Part shown: piece by piece, positions 18,086 to 26,563 of the stretch
How positions within the stretch are numbered: the first letter of the stretch is position 1
How the letters are laid out: the number at the start of each line of letters is the position of its first letter
Origin: Marinobacterium rhizophilum
Lineage (GTDB): Bacteria > Pseudomonadota > Gammaproteobacteria > Pseudomonadales > Balneatricaceae
DNA length: 64,000 bases
NCBI RefSeq assembly: GCF_024397915.1
Contig: NZ_CP073347.1
Coordinates: 496,001 to 560,000 of the forward strand
Direction: 5' to 3'
Made by a program: the position numbers and the translations under genes
The notes under the pieces: model-generated
The model's input: the letters and a program-made list of their open reading frames with translations, nothing else
Databases searched by the model: none
Told to the model about the DNA's origin: nothing

Positions 18086-18165
18086 GGGCGCTTTTCTGCC
18101 CCCCTGGCTTTGCTACTTGGGCCTCGTTTTTCTCCTGTGCTGGCCAAAGCCCGCCGGGGGCGGCT

Positions 18166-18582
18166 TCACTGGCTGGCGTCGGGGAAGTGCTGTGCGTAGC
18201 GTGCAATCCACTCAGCGGCAGCCTCTTCGCTGCTGTAGTTGATGCCGCTTCGCCGGCTGGCCTGCCGACGATAGCTTTCGATATGGCACACCTGCTCCAC
18301 CATCCGCACCGCGAAGGCGGTTTCCCTGTCACCAAAGCAAATCCCCAGCAGCGCATCATCCAGCGATCGGTAATGACACCAGCGCACCTGGCCGGTGGCG
18401 CTGAATTCCGGCATGAGCAGCGGTATGCGGATGATGACCTCGGTCCTGTCCGGCAGGCAATGGACAGTTTCGATACAGAGCCCCCCCAGGCTGACGTTCT
18501 TCATGCGGTGGGTGTGGGATTCGCCCGCCAGCAGAATCTGGATGGGGATCTCCGAGGGGTGGCGGATGTAATGGCGTGACAT
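18166..18582 (-). CDS. PilZ domain protein
   Basis: A 138-residue single-domain PilZ protein. The c-di-GMP-binding signature is present: RxxxR (RHYIR) at the N-terminus and NVSLGG at about residues 29-34, where D/NxSxxG is expected. AAGGAC precedes the start. It is likely a c-di-GMP receptor that acts on motility, exopolysaccharide or adhesion. Its partner is unknown; the fap cluster about 25 kb away is also a typical c-di-GMP target, but no direct link is seen. Confidence 0.88.
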   Translation of the reverse strand: MSRHYIRHPSEIPIQILLAGESHTHRMKNVSLGGLCIETVHCLPDRTEVIIRIPLLMPEFSATGQVRWCHYRSLDDALLGICFGDRETAFAVRMVEQVCHIESYRRQASRRSGINYSSEEAAAEWIARYAQHFPDASQ

Positions 18583-18772
18583 GGGCAGGTCCTTTCCCTT
18601 GCGGCGCTGTGGCCTGCAGTATAGACGCTGTGCCCTGAAGGAGTGCGCTACGCCTGCCGGCTGCCGCCGGTCTGGCCGCTGCGACCAAAGAAGTGGGTCC
18701 CTGGCCTGTGCAGGCCAGGGCGGCCTCGGTATGCTGGGTCACCGTCAATAGCGATCAAACGGATGCCGCACG

Positions 18773-20011
18773 ATGCCGGATACCCCTGAGCACACAACTG
18801 CCCTGAACCGCGACCCCGCCGGCTGCTGGTGGGGCCTTGCCGTGCTTGCAGCGGCAACGCTGCTGGCGATGACCACCTGGTTCTCGGCCACGGCGGTGGT
18901 ACCGCAACTGGTACAGCACTGGTCCCTGGTGGACGGGCAGGCCGCCTGGCTGACCATCGCCGTGCAGCTGGGCTTTGTGGCGGGGGCGCTGGGTTCGGCG
19001 CTGCTGAACCTGGCGGATCGTATCGCACCGCGGCGGCTGATGCTGCTGGGCGCCCTGCTGGCAGCCCTGGCCAATGGCCTGTTGCTGCTGGCTCCCGACT
19101 TCCCGAGTGCCATCCTGTTGCGCGCTATTACCGGCGCCTGCCTGGCGGCGGTGTACCCGCCGGCCATGAAGGCCATGGCGACCTGGTTTCGATTCAAGCG
19201 CGGCACGGCGCTGGGCATCATGGTGGGGGCTATTACCCTGGGGTCGGCGGCGCCGCATCTGGTGAATGGCCTGGGCGGACTGGAATGGCAGCGGGTGATC
19301 GTGATCACGTCACTGCTGACCCTGACGGGCGGCCTGGTTGCCGAGTTGCTGGGGCGTGACGGACCTTTTCCCTTTCCCCGGGCACCCTTTGATCCGCGCA
19401 AGGCCTGGCAGGTTTTCAGCGATCGCAAGGTGCTGCTGGCCTCCCTGGGCTACTTCGGCCATATGTGGGAGCTGTACGCCATGTGGGCCTGGTTCTCGGT
19501 GTTCTTCGCCAGCACCCTGGTGCTGCACGGGGTGGAAGACGCCGGCCGCTGGGCGGCGTTCGGCACCTTCGCCGTGATTGGTGCCGGCGCCGCGGGTTGC
19601 CTGGTGGGTGGGTTGCTGGGGGATCACTGGGGACGCGCCAGGGCAACGGCCCTGGCCATGGCGTTCTCCGGTGGCTGCGCCCTGGTGATCGGTTTCATGC
19701 AGCAGGCACCGGTGTTACTGGTGCTGCTGGTGGGTATTGTCTGGGGCTTCTGGGTGGTGGCGGATTCGGCCCAGTTCTCCACCCTGGTCACCGAGGTGGC
19801 CGAGCAGAGTTATGTCGGTACGGCGCTGACGCTGCAGCTGGCTATCGGCTTTATTCTCACGGTGCCCACCATCTGGCTGATTCCGCTGATACAGCAGGCT
19901 GCCGGCTGGGGCGTCGCCTTCAGCCTGCTGGCGCTCGGGCCTCTGGCGGGCATAGTGGCCATGCGGGCACTGCAGCGGGACTGCGCACAGGGGGTGGGCG
20001 CAGCGGGCTAG
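18773..20011 (+). CDS. MFS permease
   Basis: A 412-residue major facilitator with 12 predicted helices and a family-typical helix 2-3 region (LLNLADRIAPRRLMLLGALL). The substrate is not evident. It belongs to the CynX/NarK-like or general anion/drug MFS group. It ends at a CTAG shared tail-to-tail with the convergent hydrolase-OsmC gene, so both genes use TAG with a 4-base overlap. No obvious ribosome site precedes the ATG. Confidence 0.85.
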   Translation: MPDTPEHTTALNRDPAGCWWGLAVLAAATLLAMTTWFSATAVVPQLVQHWSLVDGQAAWLTIAVQLGFVAGALGSALLNLADRIAPRRLMLLGALLAALANGLLLLAPDFPSAILLRAITGACLAAVYPPAMKAMATWFRFKRGTALGIMVGAITLGSAAPHLVNGLGGLEWQRVIVITSLLTLTGGLVAELLGRDGPFPFPRAPFDPRKAWQVFSDRKVLLASLGYFGHMWELYAMWAWFSVFFASTLVLHGVEDAGRWAAFGTFAVIGAGAAGCLVGGLLGDHWGRARATALAMAFSGGCALVIGFMQQAPVLLVLLVGIVWGFWVVADSAQFSTLVTEVAEQSYVGTALTLQLAIGFILTVPTIWLIPLIQQAAGWGVAFSLLALGPLAGIVAMRALQRDCAQGVGAAG

Positions 20012-21225
20012 TCGACCAGCAGGGTACCCACCTTTAGCGGACCTTCCAGGGTCTTGTGAACCGGGCAGCGGTCGGCGATTTCCAGCAGCCGCTGGCGCTG
20101 CGCCTCGCTCAGGTCGCCCTTTAGCCGGATGCGCCGCTGCAGCACCTCGATCCGGCTGTCACTGTCCGTGCAGCCCTCGCAGTCCTCGCGGTGTTGCCGG
20201 CTGTGACTGAGGCTGACCTGAACATCGTCCAGCGGGATCTTCTTGTGGTTGGCGTACATGCGCAGGGTCATGGAGGTGCAGGTGCCCAGCGCCGCGAGCA
20301 GGTGCTCGTAGGGATCAGGCCCCAGGTTATCGCCGCCGGCCTTGAGCGGCTCGTCTGCCAGCCACTGGTGGTGATCGCTGTTGACCCGGCGGGTAAAGCG
20401 GTGATTGTGCTCGCGGATCTCCACCTCACCGTTGCGGGTGCCGCTGTCCCGGGTGGCGACCTGTGGCACGGGTGTCAGGTACTTTTCGCTCCAGGCGCCG
20501 ATCACGCTGGCCGCATAGGCGGTGTCTTCCCTGCGACTGAGCAGGTGATCGGCTGTATCCAGGCTGACAAAGCTTTTGGGGTGTTTGGCGCGGCGGTAGA
20601 TCTGCTCGGCCTGGCTGATGGACACGGTGCTGTCCAGCGGCGAGTGCATCACCAGCAAGGGGGTGCGCAGGCGCTCAATGTCGTCGTTGTCCTGGCTCAG
20701 GTCATCCAGGAACTGCTTGCGGATACTGAAGGCGCGCCCGCCGAGGCTGACCTGCGCCTCGCCGCTGGACTCGATCCCCTCCACCTGGGCGGCGAACTGC
20801 CTGATGACGTGCCGGGCATCGGCCGGGGCGCCCAGGGTCACTACCGCGGCGGTTTCGGCAATGCGGTGAGCGGCCGAGAGCACGGCCCGACCGCCCAGGC
20901 TGTGGCCGATCAGCAGGCGCGGCGCCTCGTAGTGGTCGCGCAGGTAGTCGGCTGCCGCCACCAGGTCGTCGACGTTGGAGGAAAAGTTGCTGTTGGCAAA
21001 GTCACCGTCACTGTTGCCAAGGCCGGTGAAGTCAAACCGCAGCACGGCGAATCCGCGACCGGTCAGTTCGCGGGCAATGCGGGATGCCGCCGCAATGTCC
21101 TTACCGCAGGTAAAGCAGTGGGCAAAAAGGACAAAGCCCCGGCTGCCCTGCGCCGGGATTTCCAGCAGGCCGGACAGTTCCACGCCCTTGCTGGGAAAGT
21201 TGAGTCGGGTTCGCTGTGCTGCCAC
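20008..21225 (-). CDS. Bifunctional alpha/beta hydrolase - OsmC family protein
   Basis: A 405-residue fusion. Residues 1 to about 255 are an alpha/beta hydrolase with the nucleophile elbow GHSLGG, an aspartate in HSPLDSTVS and a histidine in DTADHLL. Residues about 265-405 are an OsmC/Ohr-like domain with a cysteine in LGTCTSMTLRMYA and a second in DRCPVHKTLE, the redox pair used to reduce organic hydroperoxides. The fusion is a known family of unclear physiological substrate; it may release and then detoxify peroxidised acyl groups. The start is GTG with GGAGG 6 bases upstream. Confidence 0.92.
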   Translation of the reverse strand: MAAQRTRLNFPSKGVELSGLLEIPAQGSRGFVLFAHCFTCGKDIAAASRIARELTGRGFAVLRFDFTGLGNSDGDFANSNFSSNVDDLVAAADYLRDHYEAPRLLIGHSLGGRAVLSAAHRIAETAAVVTLGAPADARHVIRQFAAQVEGIESSGEAQVSLGGRAFSIRKQFLDDLSQDNDDIERLRTPLLVMHSPLDSTVSISQAEQIYRRAKHPKSFVSLDTADHLLSRREDTAYAASVIGAWSEKYLTPVPQVATRDSGTRNGEVEIREHNHRFTRRVNSDHHQWLADEPLKAGGDNLGPDPYEHLLAALGTCTSMTLRMYANHKKIPLDDVQVSLSHSRQHREDCEGCTDSDSRIEVLQRRIRLKGDLSEAQRQRLLEIADRCPVHKTLEGPLKVGTLLVD

Positions 21226-21370
21226 GTTGTACCTCCAGGGGAGTATCCGTTGTCTGAAACAGGTGCACTACACCATAGACAGCTTTGCAGGGATGGGCTG
21301 AGGTGCAATGGGCGCTTGTGCTGTCAACTACACTGCAAGAGTGCGTTTAACCAGCCAAAAGTGCAGTCAA

Positions 21371-23305
21371 ATGGCCGACAAGCAGCCCGGAAATACACCA
21401 GCAGGAATGGGTCCCGCCCCGGGGCCGGGTCCGGGTGTGCGCCTGGTGATCTGGTTCGTGGCGGCGCTGTTTTTCTCCATATTCTGGCTCGATGCCTCTA
21501 AACGCCAATACCAGGCTGATCTTTCCTATACCGCCTTCAAGGACCGGGTCCGGGCCGAGCAGGTGGTGAGCGTTGTGTTGCAGGGCGAACGGGTCAGCGG
21601 CACCTTTCGTACCCCCGAACCCGGCTCCCAGGCGACGGCCAACCGGATGGTGAAGGAATTTGTCACCACACTGCCACCGATCGATGATCCGGAGCTGATG
21701 CCCCTGCTGGAGCAGTACGGTGTCGAGGTGCGGGTACGGTCGGAGGGCGGCAGCTGGTGGGCGCGCCTGCTGATCGGGCTGGTGCCCTGGCTGCTGATTA
21801 TCGGCCTGTTCTGGTATGCCAGCACCAAAATGCAGGAGCGCATGATGGGTAGCAGCGGTGGTGGTGGCGGTATTTTTGGTTTTGCCAAGTCGCGGGCCAA
21901 GCGGTTCGACAGGGGCCAGCCCGGGGTGACCTTTGATGATGTTGCCGGCTTGCAAAATGCCAAGCGGGATCTGCGTGAAATCAGTGACTACCTGCGTGAC
22001 CCCCAACCCTACCGCAAACTGGGGGCCAAGATTCCGCGGGGCGTACTGCTGATGGGGCCGCCTGGCACCGGCAAGACGCTGCTCGCCCGCGCCGTGGCCG
22101 GTGAGGCCAATGTGCCCTTTTTCAGCATCAGCGCGTCCGAGTTTATCGAGATGTTTGTCGGTGTGGGGGCGTCGCGGGTGCGGGACATGTTCCAAAGTGC
22201 CAAGAAAGAGGCGCCCTCCATTATCTTTATTGACGAGGTGGATTCCATCGGCCGGGCCCGCGGCACGGGGCTCGGCGGTGGACATGATGAACGGGAACAG
22301 ACGCTGAACCAGATCCTCAACGAGATGGACGGTTTTGAACCCCATGAGGCCGTGGTGGTGCTGGCGGCGACCAACAGGCCCGATGTGCTCGACGCCGCCC
22401 TGATGCGACCGGGCCGTTTCGACCGCAAGGTGACGCTGGACCTGCCGGACAGAAAGGCGCGCCAGGCCATCCTGAGGATTCATGCCCAGAACGTGCCCCT
22501 GGCGGCCGACGTTGACCTGGTGCGTATGGCGGCCCTGACCGTGGGCTTCTCCGGGGCGGACCTGGCAAACCTGGTGAACGAAGCGGCGCTGCTGGCCGGG
22601 CGCAAGGGGGCTGGCGAGGTTGACATGGCGCTCATGCTGGAGGCGCGGGACAAGGTGGTGCTGGGGGGGCGGCGGGAAATGCTGCTCAGCGACGACGAGA
22701 AGCGCCTGGTGGCCTTCCATGAAGCCGGTCATGCGGTGGTTGCCAGCCTGCTGCCCCATGCCGATCCGCTCGACAAGGTGACGATTATCCCCAGGGGGCA
22801 GGCGCTGGGGGTGACCGAGCAGATTCCCGACAAGGAACTGCACAACTTCAGGCAGAGCTATCTGTACGACCGTATTGGCGTGATGCTGGGCGGACGCAGT
22901 TCCGAGCGACTGGTTTTCGGCGAAGTGAGTTCCGGTGCCGAAGGCGATCTCAAGCAGGCAACGCGGCTGGCGCGCCATATGGTGACGCACTGGGGCATGA
23001 GCGAAAAGATTGGTCCCGTGGCGTTCCAGCGCGGTGAAGAACACGTCTTCCTGGGACGTGAAATGGCGCAGCAGCGGGATTTCAGCGAGCACACAGCCGA
23101 AGTGATCGACGAGGAAATCAGCACGCTGCTCAAGCACCGGGAGGTCGAGATAGCGCAGTTGCTGAAAAACAACCGCACCTTGCTGGACGCCGTGGCCCGG
23201 GCGCTGCTGGAAAAGGAAACCCTGGAGGCGGACGACATCGGCGCCCTTATCGATGCCTGCCCCAAAGCCGCGGGGCAGGGCAGTAGCGCGGGTCGCGGGC
23301 ATTGA
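21371..23305 (+). CDS. FtsH/Yme1-type ATP-dependent zinc metalloprotease (probably an accessory paralogue)
   Basis: A 644-residue membrane AAA+ protease. A proline/glycine-rich N-terminus leads to a first helix (VIWFVAALFFSIFWLD), a periplasmic domain, a second helix (LIGLVPWLLIIGLFWY), the AAA domain with GPPGTGKT at 229-236 and IIFIDEVDSIGRARG, and the zinc site HEAGH at 450-454. It degrades membrane and regulatory proteins. The context (an SPW protein after it, no rlmE/folP) differs from the housekeeping ftsH locus, so I infer a second copy. The start at 21371 fits the family; the frame upstream has no support. Confidence 0.93.
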   Translation: MADKQPGNTPAGMGPAPGPGPGVRLVIWFVAALFFSIFWLDASKRQYQADLSYTAFKDRVRAEQVVSVVLQGERVSGTFRTPEPGSQATANRMVKEFVTTLPPIDDPELMPLLEQYGVEVRVRSEGGSWWARLLIGLVPWLLIIGLFWYASTKMQERMMGSSGGGGGIFGFAKSRAKRFDRGQPGVTFDDVAGLQNAKRDLREISDYLRDPQPYRKLGAKIPRGVLLMGPPGTGKTLLARAVAGEANVPFFSISASEFIEMFVGVGASRVRDMFQSAKKEAPSIIFIDEVDSIGRARGTGLGGGHDEREQTLNQILNEMDGFEPHEAVVVLAATNRPDVLDAALMRPGRFDRKVTLDLPDRKARQAILRIHAQNVPLAADVDLVRMAALTVGFSGADLANLVNEAALLAGRKGAGEVDMALMLEARDKVVLGGRREMLLSDDEKRLVAFHEAGHAVVASLLPHADPLDKVTIIPRGQALGVTEQIPDKELHNFRQSYLYDRIGVMLGGRSSERLVFGEVSSGAEGDLKQATRLARHMVTHWGMSEKIGPVAFQRGEEHVFLGREMAQQRDFSEHTAEVIDEEISTLLKHREVEIAQLLKNNRTLLDAVARALLEKETLEADDIGALIDACPKAAGQGSSAGRGH

Positions 23306-23426
23306 AAATCCGTAAAACCCACCCATGAAATAAGTAGAGGAGGTTGACTGGATGTCGCCTTGGTCGCTGCACCGGGATGCACAACTGCAGGGTCAGTGGA
23401 GCCGGACAACGGTGGGGAGGTGGGTC

Positions 23427-23795
23427 ATGAATATCGAACAATTCAAGGTACATTGGCGCGACTGGCTGATGCTGTTGTTTGGGGCCTGGCTGGTTATCTC
23501 ACCTTTTGTGCTGGGCTACGGTGCAACGGACGTGATGCTGGCGCTGTGGAATCCCGTGATCGTGGGCGTCGCGGTCGCCGTTTTCGCCATCGCCGTACTG
23601 AACAAAACACAGGTATGGGAAGAGTGGGTACTGCTGGCGCTGGGCGCCTGGCTGGTTGTCTCGCCCTTCCTGCTGGGCTATGCCGGCATGCCGGCGGCCA
23701 TGTGGAACAGCGTTGTCGTCGGCTTGCTGGTGGGTGCCGACTCGGTATGGTCCCTGGTGATCATGCTGGGCCGTGGTGGTCACAAGGCCGCCTGA
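23427..23795 (+). CDS. SPW repeat membrane protein
   Basis: A 122-residue integral membrane protein with four helices arranged as two copies of the SPW-type repeat: WLMLLFGAWLVISPFVLGY and WVLLALGAWLVVSPFLLGY, offset by about 60 residues. The start at 23427 has GGGGAGG 6 bases upstream. A longer in-frame start at 23352 also has a very strong site (GAGGAGG, 8 bases), adding 25 residues that begin MSPW; which one is used is unclear. It follows the FtsH gene by 121 bp and could be a partner or substrate. It overlaps the convergent LysR gene end by 16 bases. Confidence 0.85.
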   Translation: MNIEQFKVHWRDWLMLLFGAWLVISPFVLGYGATDVMLALWNPVIVGVAVAVFAIAVLNKTQVWEEWVLLALGAWLVVSPFLLGYAGMPAAMWNSVVVGLLVGADSVWSLVIMLGRGGHKAA

Positions 23796-24739
23796 TCCTC
23801 CGGGGGCCAGCGGGTCGCCAGCGCATCCTGCAGGCAGGCAAAGAAGCTGTCCACCACCAGGTTGCGTTCGCTGCGTGGCTTGGTAATGGCGTAGAAGCTG
23901 TTGGTATAGCCCAGCTGGGTTTCCAGCAGCGGCTGCATCTCTTCGCCCCAGCCCCAGCTTTTCACCAGGTGCCGCGGCAGGAACCCCAGGTAGTGCCCGG
24001 TCAGGATCAGGGTGGCGCGGGCTTCCTGGTGGTGGGCCGAAACCTGCTTGTTCCAGCCGCTCATGGCCGGGTGCAGCTCCCGCCCGGGCAGCAGTCGGGG
24101 CGACTCCACGAAACGGTAGGCCTGCAGTTCGTCAATATGGATATCGGCGTCGCTGCGCCCGTACAACGGATGCTTGCGGCCGCAGTACAGCAACATTTGC
24201 TCGTCGTACAGTTTCAGGCTTTTCAGCCCCGGCATGTCGGCCTGCAGCACTGTAATGCCGATCTGCACCCGCCCGTCCATCACCGCCGGCACGACCTCTT
24301 CGGAGGACATGGTGGCGATACGCAGGCGCACATCGGGGGCCTTGTCGGCAAAGCGTCCCAGGGCATCCACCAGAAAGCTGCGGGGCAGGCCGAGCATGTG
24401 CTCGGCGCAGCCCAGGTCCAGATGCCCCATGATGCGGTCGTGGGACTGGTTGACCCGGTTGCGGAACTGGTCCATCGCCGCCAGCAGCTCCTGGGTTGCC
24501 TCGTATACCATCTTGCCCTGTTCGGTGAGGCCAAAGCCCGCCCGGCCCCGTTCACACAGGCGCATGTCCAGGCGTTTTTCCAGGTCCGCCATGTAGTTGC
24601 AGATGGTGGAATTGGCCAGGTTGAGTTCGACCTCGGCGGCGGTAAAGCCACCACAGTCGGCTACAGTTTTGAATACCCGCAGCAGCCGCAGATCCATGTC
24701 GGCCAGCTGGCCGCTGATTGCCGTTTTGCGTTTGCCCAT
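23780..24739 (-). CDS. LysR family transcriptional regulator
   Basis: A 319-residue LysR protein with an N-terminal winged helix-turn-helix (MDLRLLRVFKTVADCGGFTAAEVELNLANSTICNYMADLE, residues about 15-55) and a periplasmic-binding-like effector domain. It is divergent from the semialdehyde dehydrogenase gene with 155 bp between them, so it most likely regulates that gene and the aminotransferase. An inverted repeat with T-N11-A geometry lies in the gap (24782-24798). The effector is presumably an amine, GABA-like compound or semialdehyde, by inference. Confidence 0.92.
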   Translation of the reverse strand: MGKRKTAISGQLADMDLRLLRVFKTVADCGGFTAAEVELNLANSTICNYMADLEKRLDMRLCERGRAGFGLTEQGKMVYEATQELLAAMDQFRNRVNQSHDRIMGHLDLGCAEHMLGLPRSFLVDALGRFADKAPDVRLRIATMSSEEVVPAVMDGRVQIGITVLQADMPGLKSLKLYDEQMLLYCGRKHPLYGRSDADIHIDELQAYRFVESPRLLPGRELHPAMSGWNKQVSAHHQEARATLILTGHYLGFLPRHLVKSWGWGEEMQPLLETQLGYTNSFYAITKPRSERNLVVDSFFACLQDALATRWPPEDQAAL

Positions 24740-24781
24740 CGTGCACCTGAGGTCGATTAATACAATTAAATATGCAAATGT

Positions 24782-24798
24782 ATGATTCTTTAAATCAT
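24782..24798. promoter_or_regulatory. Candidate LysR-type operator
   Basis: ATGATT-N5-AATCAT, a perfect 6+6 inverted repeat that contains the T-N11-A pattern of LysR sites, in an AT-rich stretch of the divergent promoter. Confidence 0.55.
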
Positions 24799-24894
24799 CA
24801 TATTAAGCAAGGCAAGCCTGGCTTATAACTGTAACCCTGATTCAGCCGGCGCGCTTCCAGGCGCGGGCCAGCCAAACCATGAGGCGACGATAAC

Positions 24895-26358
24895 ATGAGC
24901 ATTACATTGCAAGACCCTAGCCTGCTGCAGTCCCAGGCGTACATCAATGGCCAGTGGGTCGATGCCGACAGCGGTGAAACCTTCTCCGTGACCAACCCGG
25001 CCAATGGCGAGCACCTGGCGGACGTGGCGTCGGTGGGTGCGGCGGAAACCCGCCGTGCCATCGAGGCAGCAGAGGTTGCCATGCAGAGCTGGAAAGCCCA
25101 GCCGGCCAAAACCCGTGCCAATGTGCTGCGTCGCTGGTTCGAGCTGATCATGGCCAACCAGGAAGACCTGGCGCTGCTGATGACGCTGGAGCAGGGCAAG
25201 GTGCTGGCCGAATCCCGTGGCGAGATCGCCTACGGTGCCTCCTTTGTGGAGTGGTTCGGTGAAGAAGCCAAGCGTGTCTACGGCGACGTGATCCCGGCGC
25301 AGAACGACCGTCGTTCCATCGTCATCAAGCAGCCGGTGGGTGTTGTGGCGGCGATCACGCCCTGGAACTTTCCCAACGCGATGATTTCACGCAAGGTGGC
25401 GCCGGCGCTGGCCGTGGGTTGTGCCATCGTCGTCAAGCCCGCGGCGGAAACCCCGCTGTCTGCCCTGGCCATGGCCGTACTGGCGGAACGCGCCGGTGTA
25501 CCGGCGGGCCTGTTCAGCGTACTGCCGGGTACGGACGCACCGGCGATCGGTGGCGAGATGACCTCCAACCCCACCGTCAAGAAAGTGACCTTCACCGGGT
25601 CCACCCCGGTGGGCAAGCTGCTGATGAAGCAGAGCGCCGATACCGTGAAACGCACCTCCATGGAACTGGGCGGCAACGCGCCGGTCATCGTGCTGGACGA
25701 TGCGGATCTGGACGCCGCGGTAGCCGGTTCCATCGCCGCCAAGTACCGCAACTCCGGCCAGACCTGCATCTGCGCCAACCGCATTCTGGTACAGAGCAGC
25801 GTTTACGATGCCTTCGTGGAAAAATTCACCGCCAAGGTGAACGAATTCCGCCTGGGCAATGGCCTGGATGCCGAGTCTACCCATGGCCCGCTGATCACCA
25901 CCAAGGCGGTGCGCAACGTGCAGTCCCTGGTGGACGATGCCGTGGCCAAGGGCGCACGGGTTGAAACCGGCGGCCAGGTCGATGCCCTGGGCGATCACTT
26001 CTACCAGCCGACGGTGCTGAGCAACGTGGTGCCGGGCATGCGCGTGGCGCGTGAGGAAATATTTGGCCCGGTGGCGCCGATCTTCCGCTTTGACACCGAA
26101 GCCCAGGCCATCGAGATGGCCAACGATACCGAATTCGGCCTGGCGGCCTACGTCTTTACCCGTGATGTGGGCCGGGTCTGGCGCGTCAGCGAAGGTCTGG
26201 ATTTCGGCATGGTCGGTGTCAACGAAATCGCCCTGGGTTCCGATGCCACGCCCTTTGGCGGCATGAAGCAGTCCGGTCAGGGCCGTGAAGGCTCCAAGTA
26301 CGGCCTGGACGATTACCTGGAAGTTAAATTCATCTGCATGGGCGGACTGGACCGCTAA
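24895..26358 (+). CDS. gabD: NAD(P)-dependent succinate-semialdehyde dehydrogenase family
   Basis: A 487-residue aldehyde dehydrogenase that oxidises succinate semialdehyde or a similar semialdehyde to the acid. Family marks are TPWNFPNAMISRKVAPALA, the catalytic glutamate in MELGGNAPVIV and the catalytic cysteine in NSGQTCICANR, plus EEIFGPVAP. Length and motifs match GabD. With the class III aminotransferase 205 bp downstream it forms a transaminase-dehydrogenase pair for an omega-amino acid such as GABA, beta-alanine or 5-aminovalerate. The actual substrate is not certain. Regulation by the divergent LysR protein is likely. Confidence 0.92.
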   Translation: MSITLQDPSLLQSQAYINGQWVDADSGETFSVTNPANGEHLADVASVGAAETRRAIEAAEVAMQSWKAQPAKTRANVLRRWFELIMANQEDLALLMTLEQGKVLAESRGEIAYGASFVEWFGEEAKRVYGDVIPAQNDRRSIVIKQPVGVVAAITPWNFPNAMISRKVAPALAVGCAIVVKPAAETPLSALAMAVLAERAGVPAGLFSVLPGTDAPAIGGEMTSNPTVKKVTFTGSTPVGKLLMKQSADTVKRTSMELGGNAPVIVLDDADLDAAVAGSIAAKYRNSGQTCICANRILVQSSVYDAFVEKFTAKVNEFRLGNGLDAESTHGPLITTKAVRNVQSLVDDAVAKGARVETGGQVDALGDHFYQPTVLSNVVPGMRVAREEIFGPVAPIFRFDTEAQAIEMANDTEFGLAAYVFTRDVGRVWRVSEGLDFGMVGVNEIALGSDATPFGGMKQSGQGREGSKYGLDDYLEVKFICMGGLDR

Positions 26359-26563
26359 GCGGTTTAGGCAGCCTTTCGGACTTAACACTGATCTACTGCG
26401 GAAAAGCCGATTCTCTCCGGTAAAGAGGGATTATTTTTTGCACTCTTTCTTGTTAAATAGAACCACTATTTGCCTCGAAAGAGCTCAAAAACTAACTCAA
26501 ATCGGTCTTTCCCTCGCTACGATCGGCCAAGCCCGACAGACTGTCCGGGCAGGAGCATAGACA

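Noticed and set aside
23360..24760. 466-codon plus-strand frame
   Set aside because: It runs out of frame through the SPW gene and antisense to the LysR gene.
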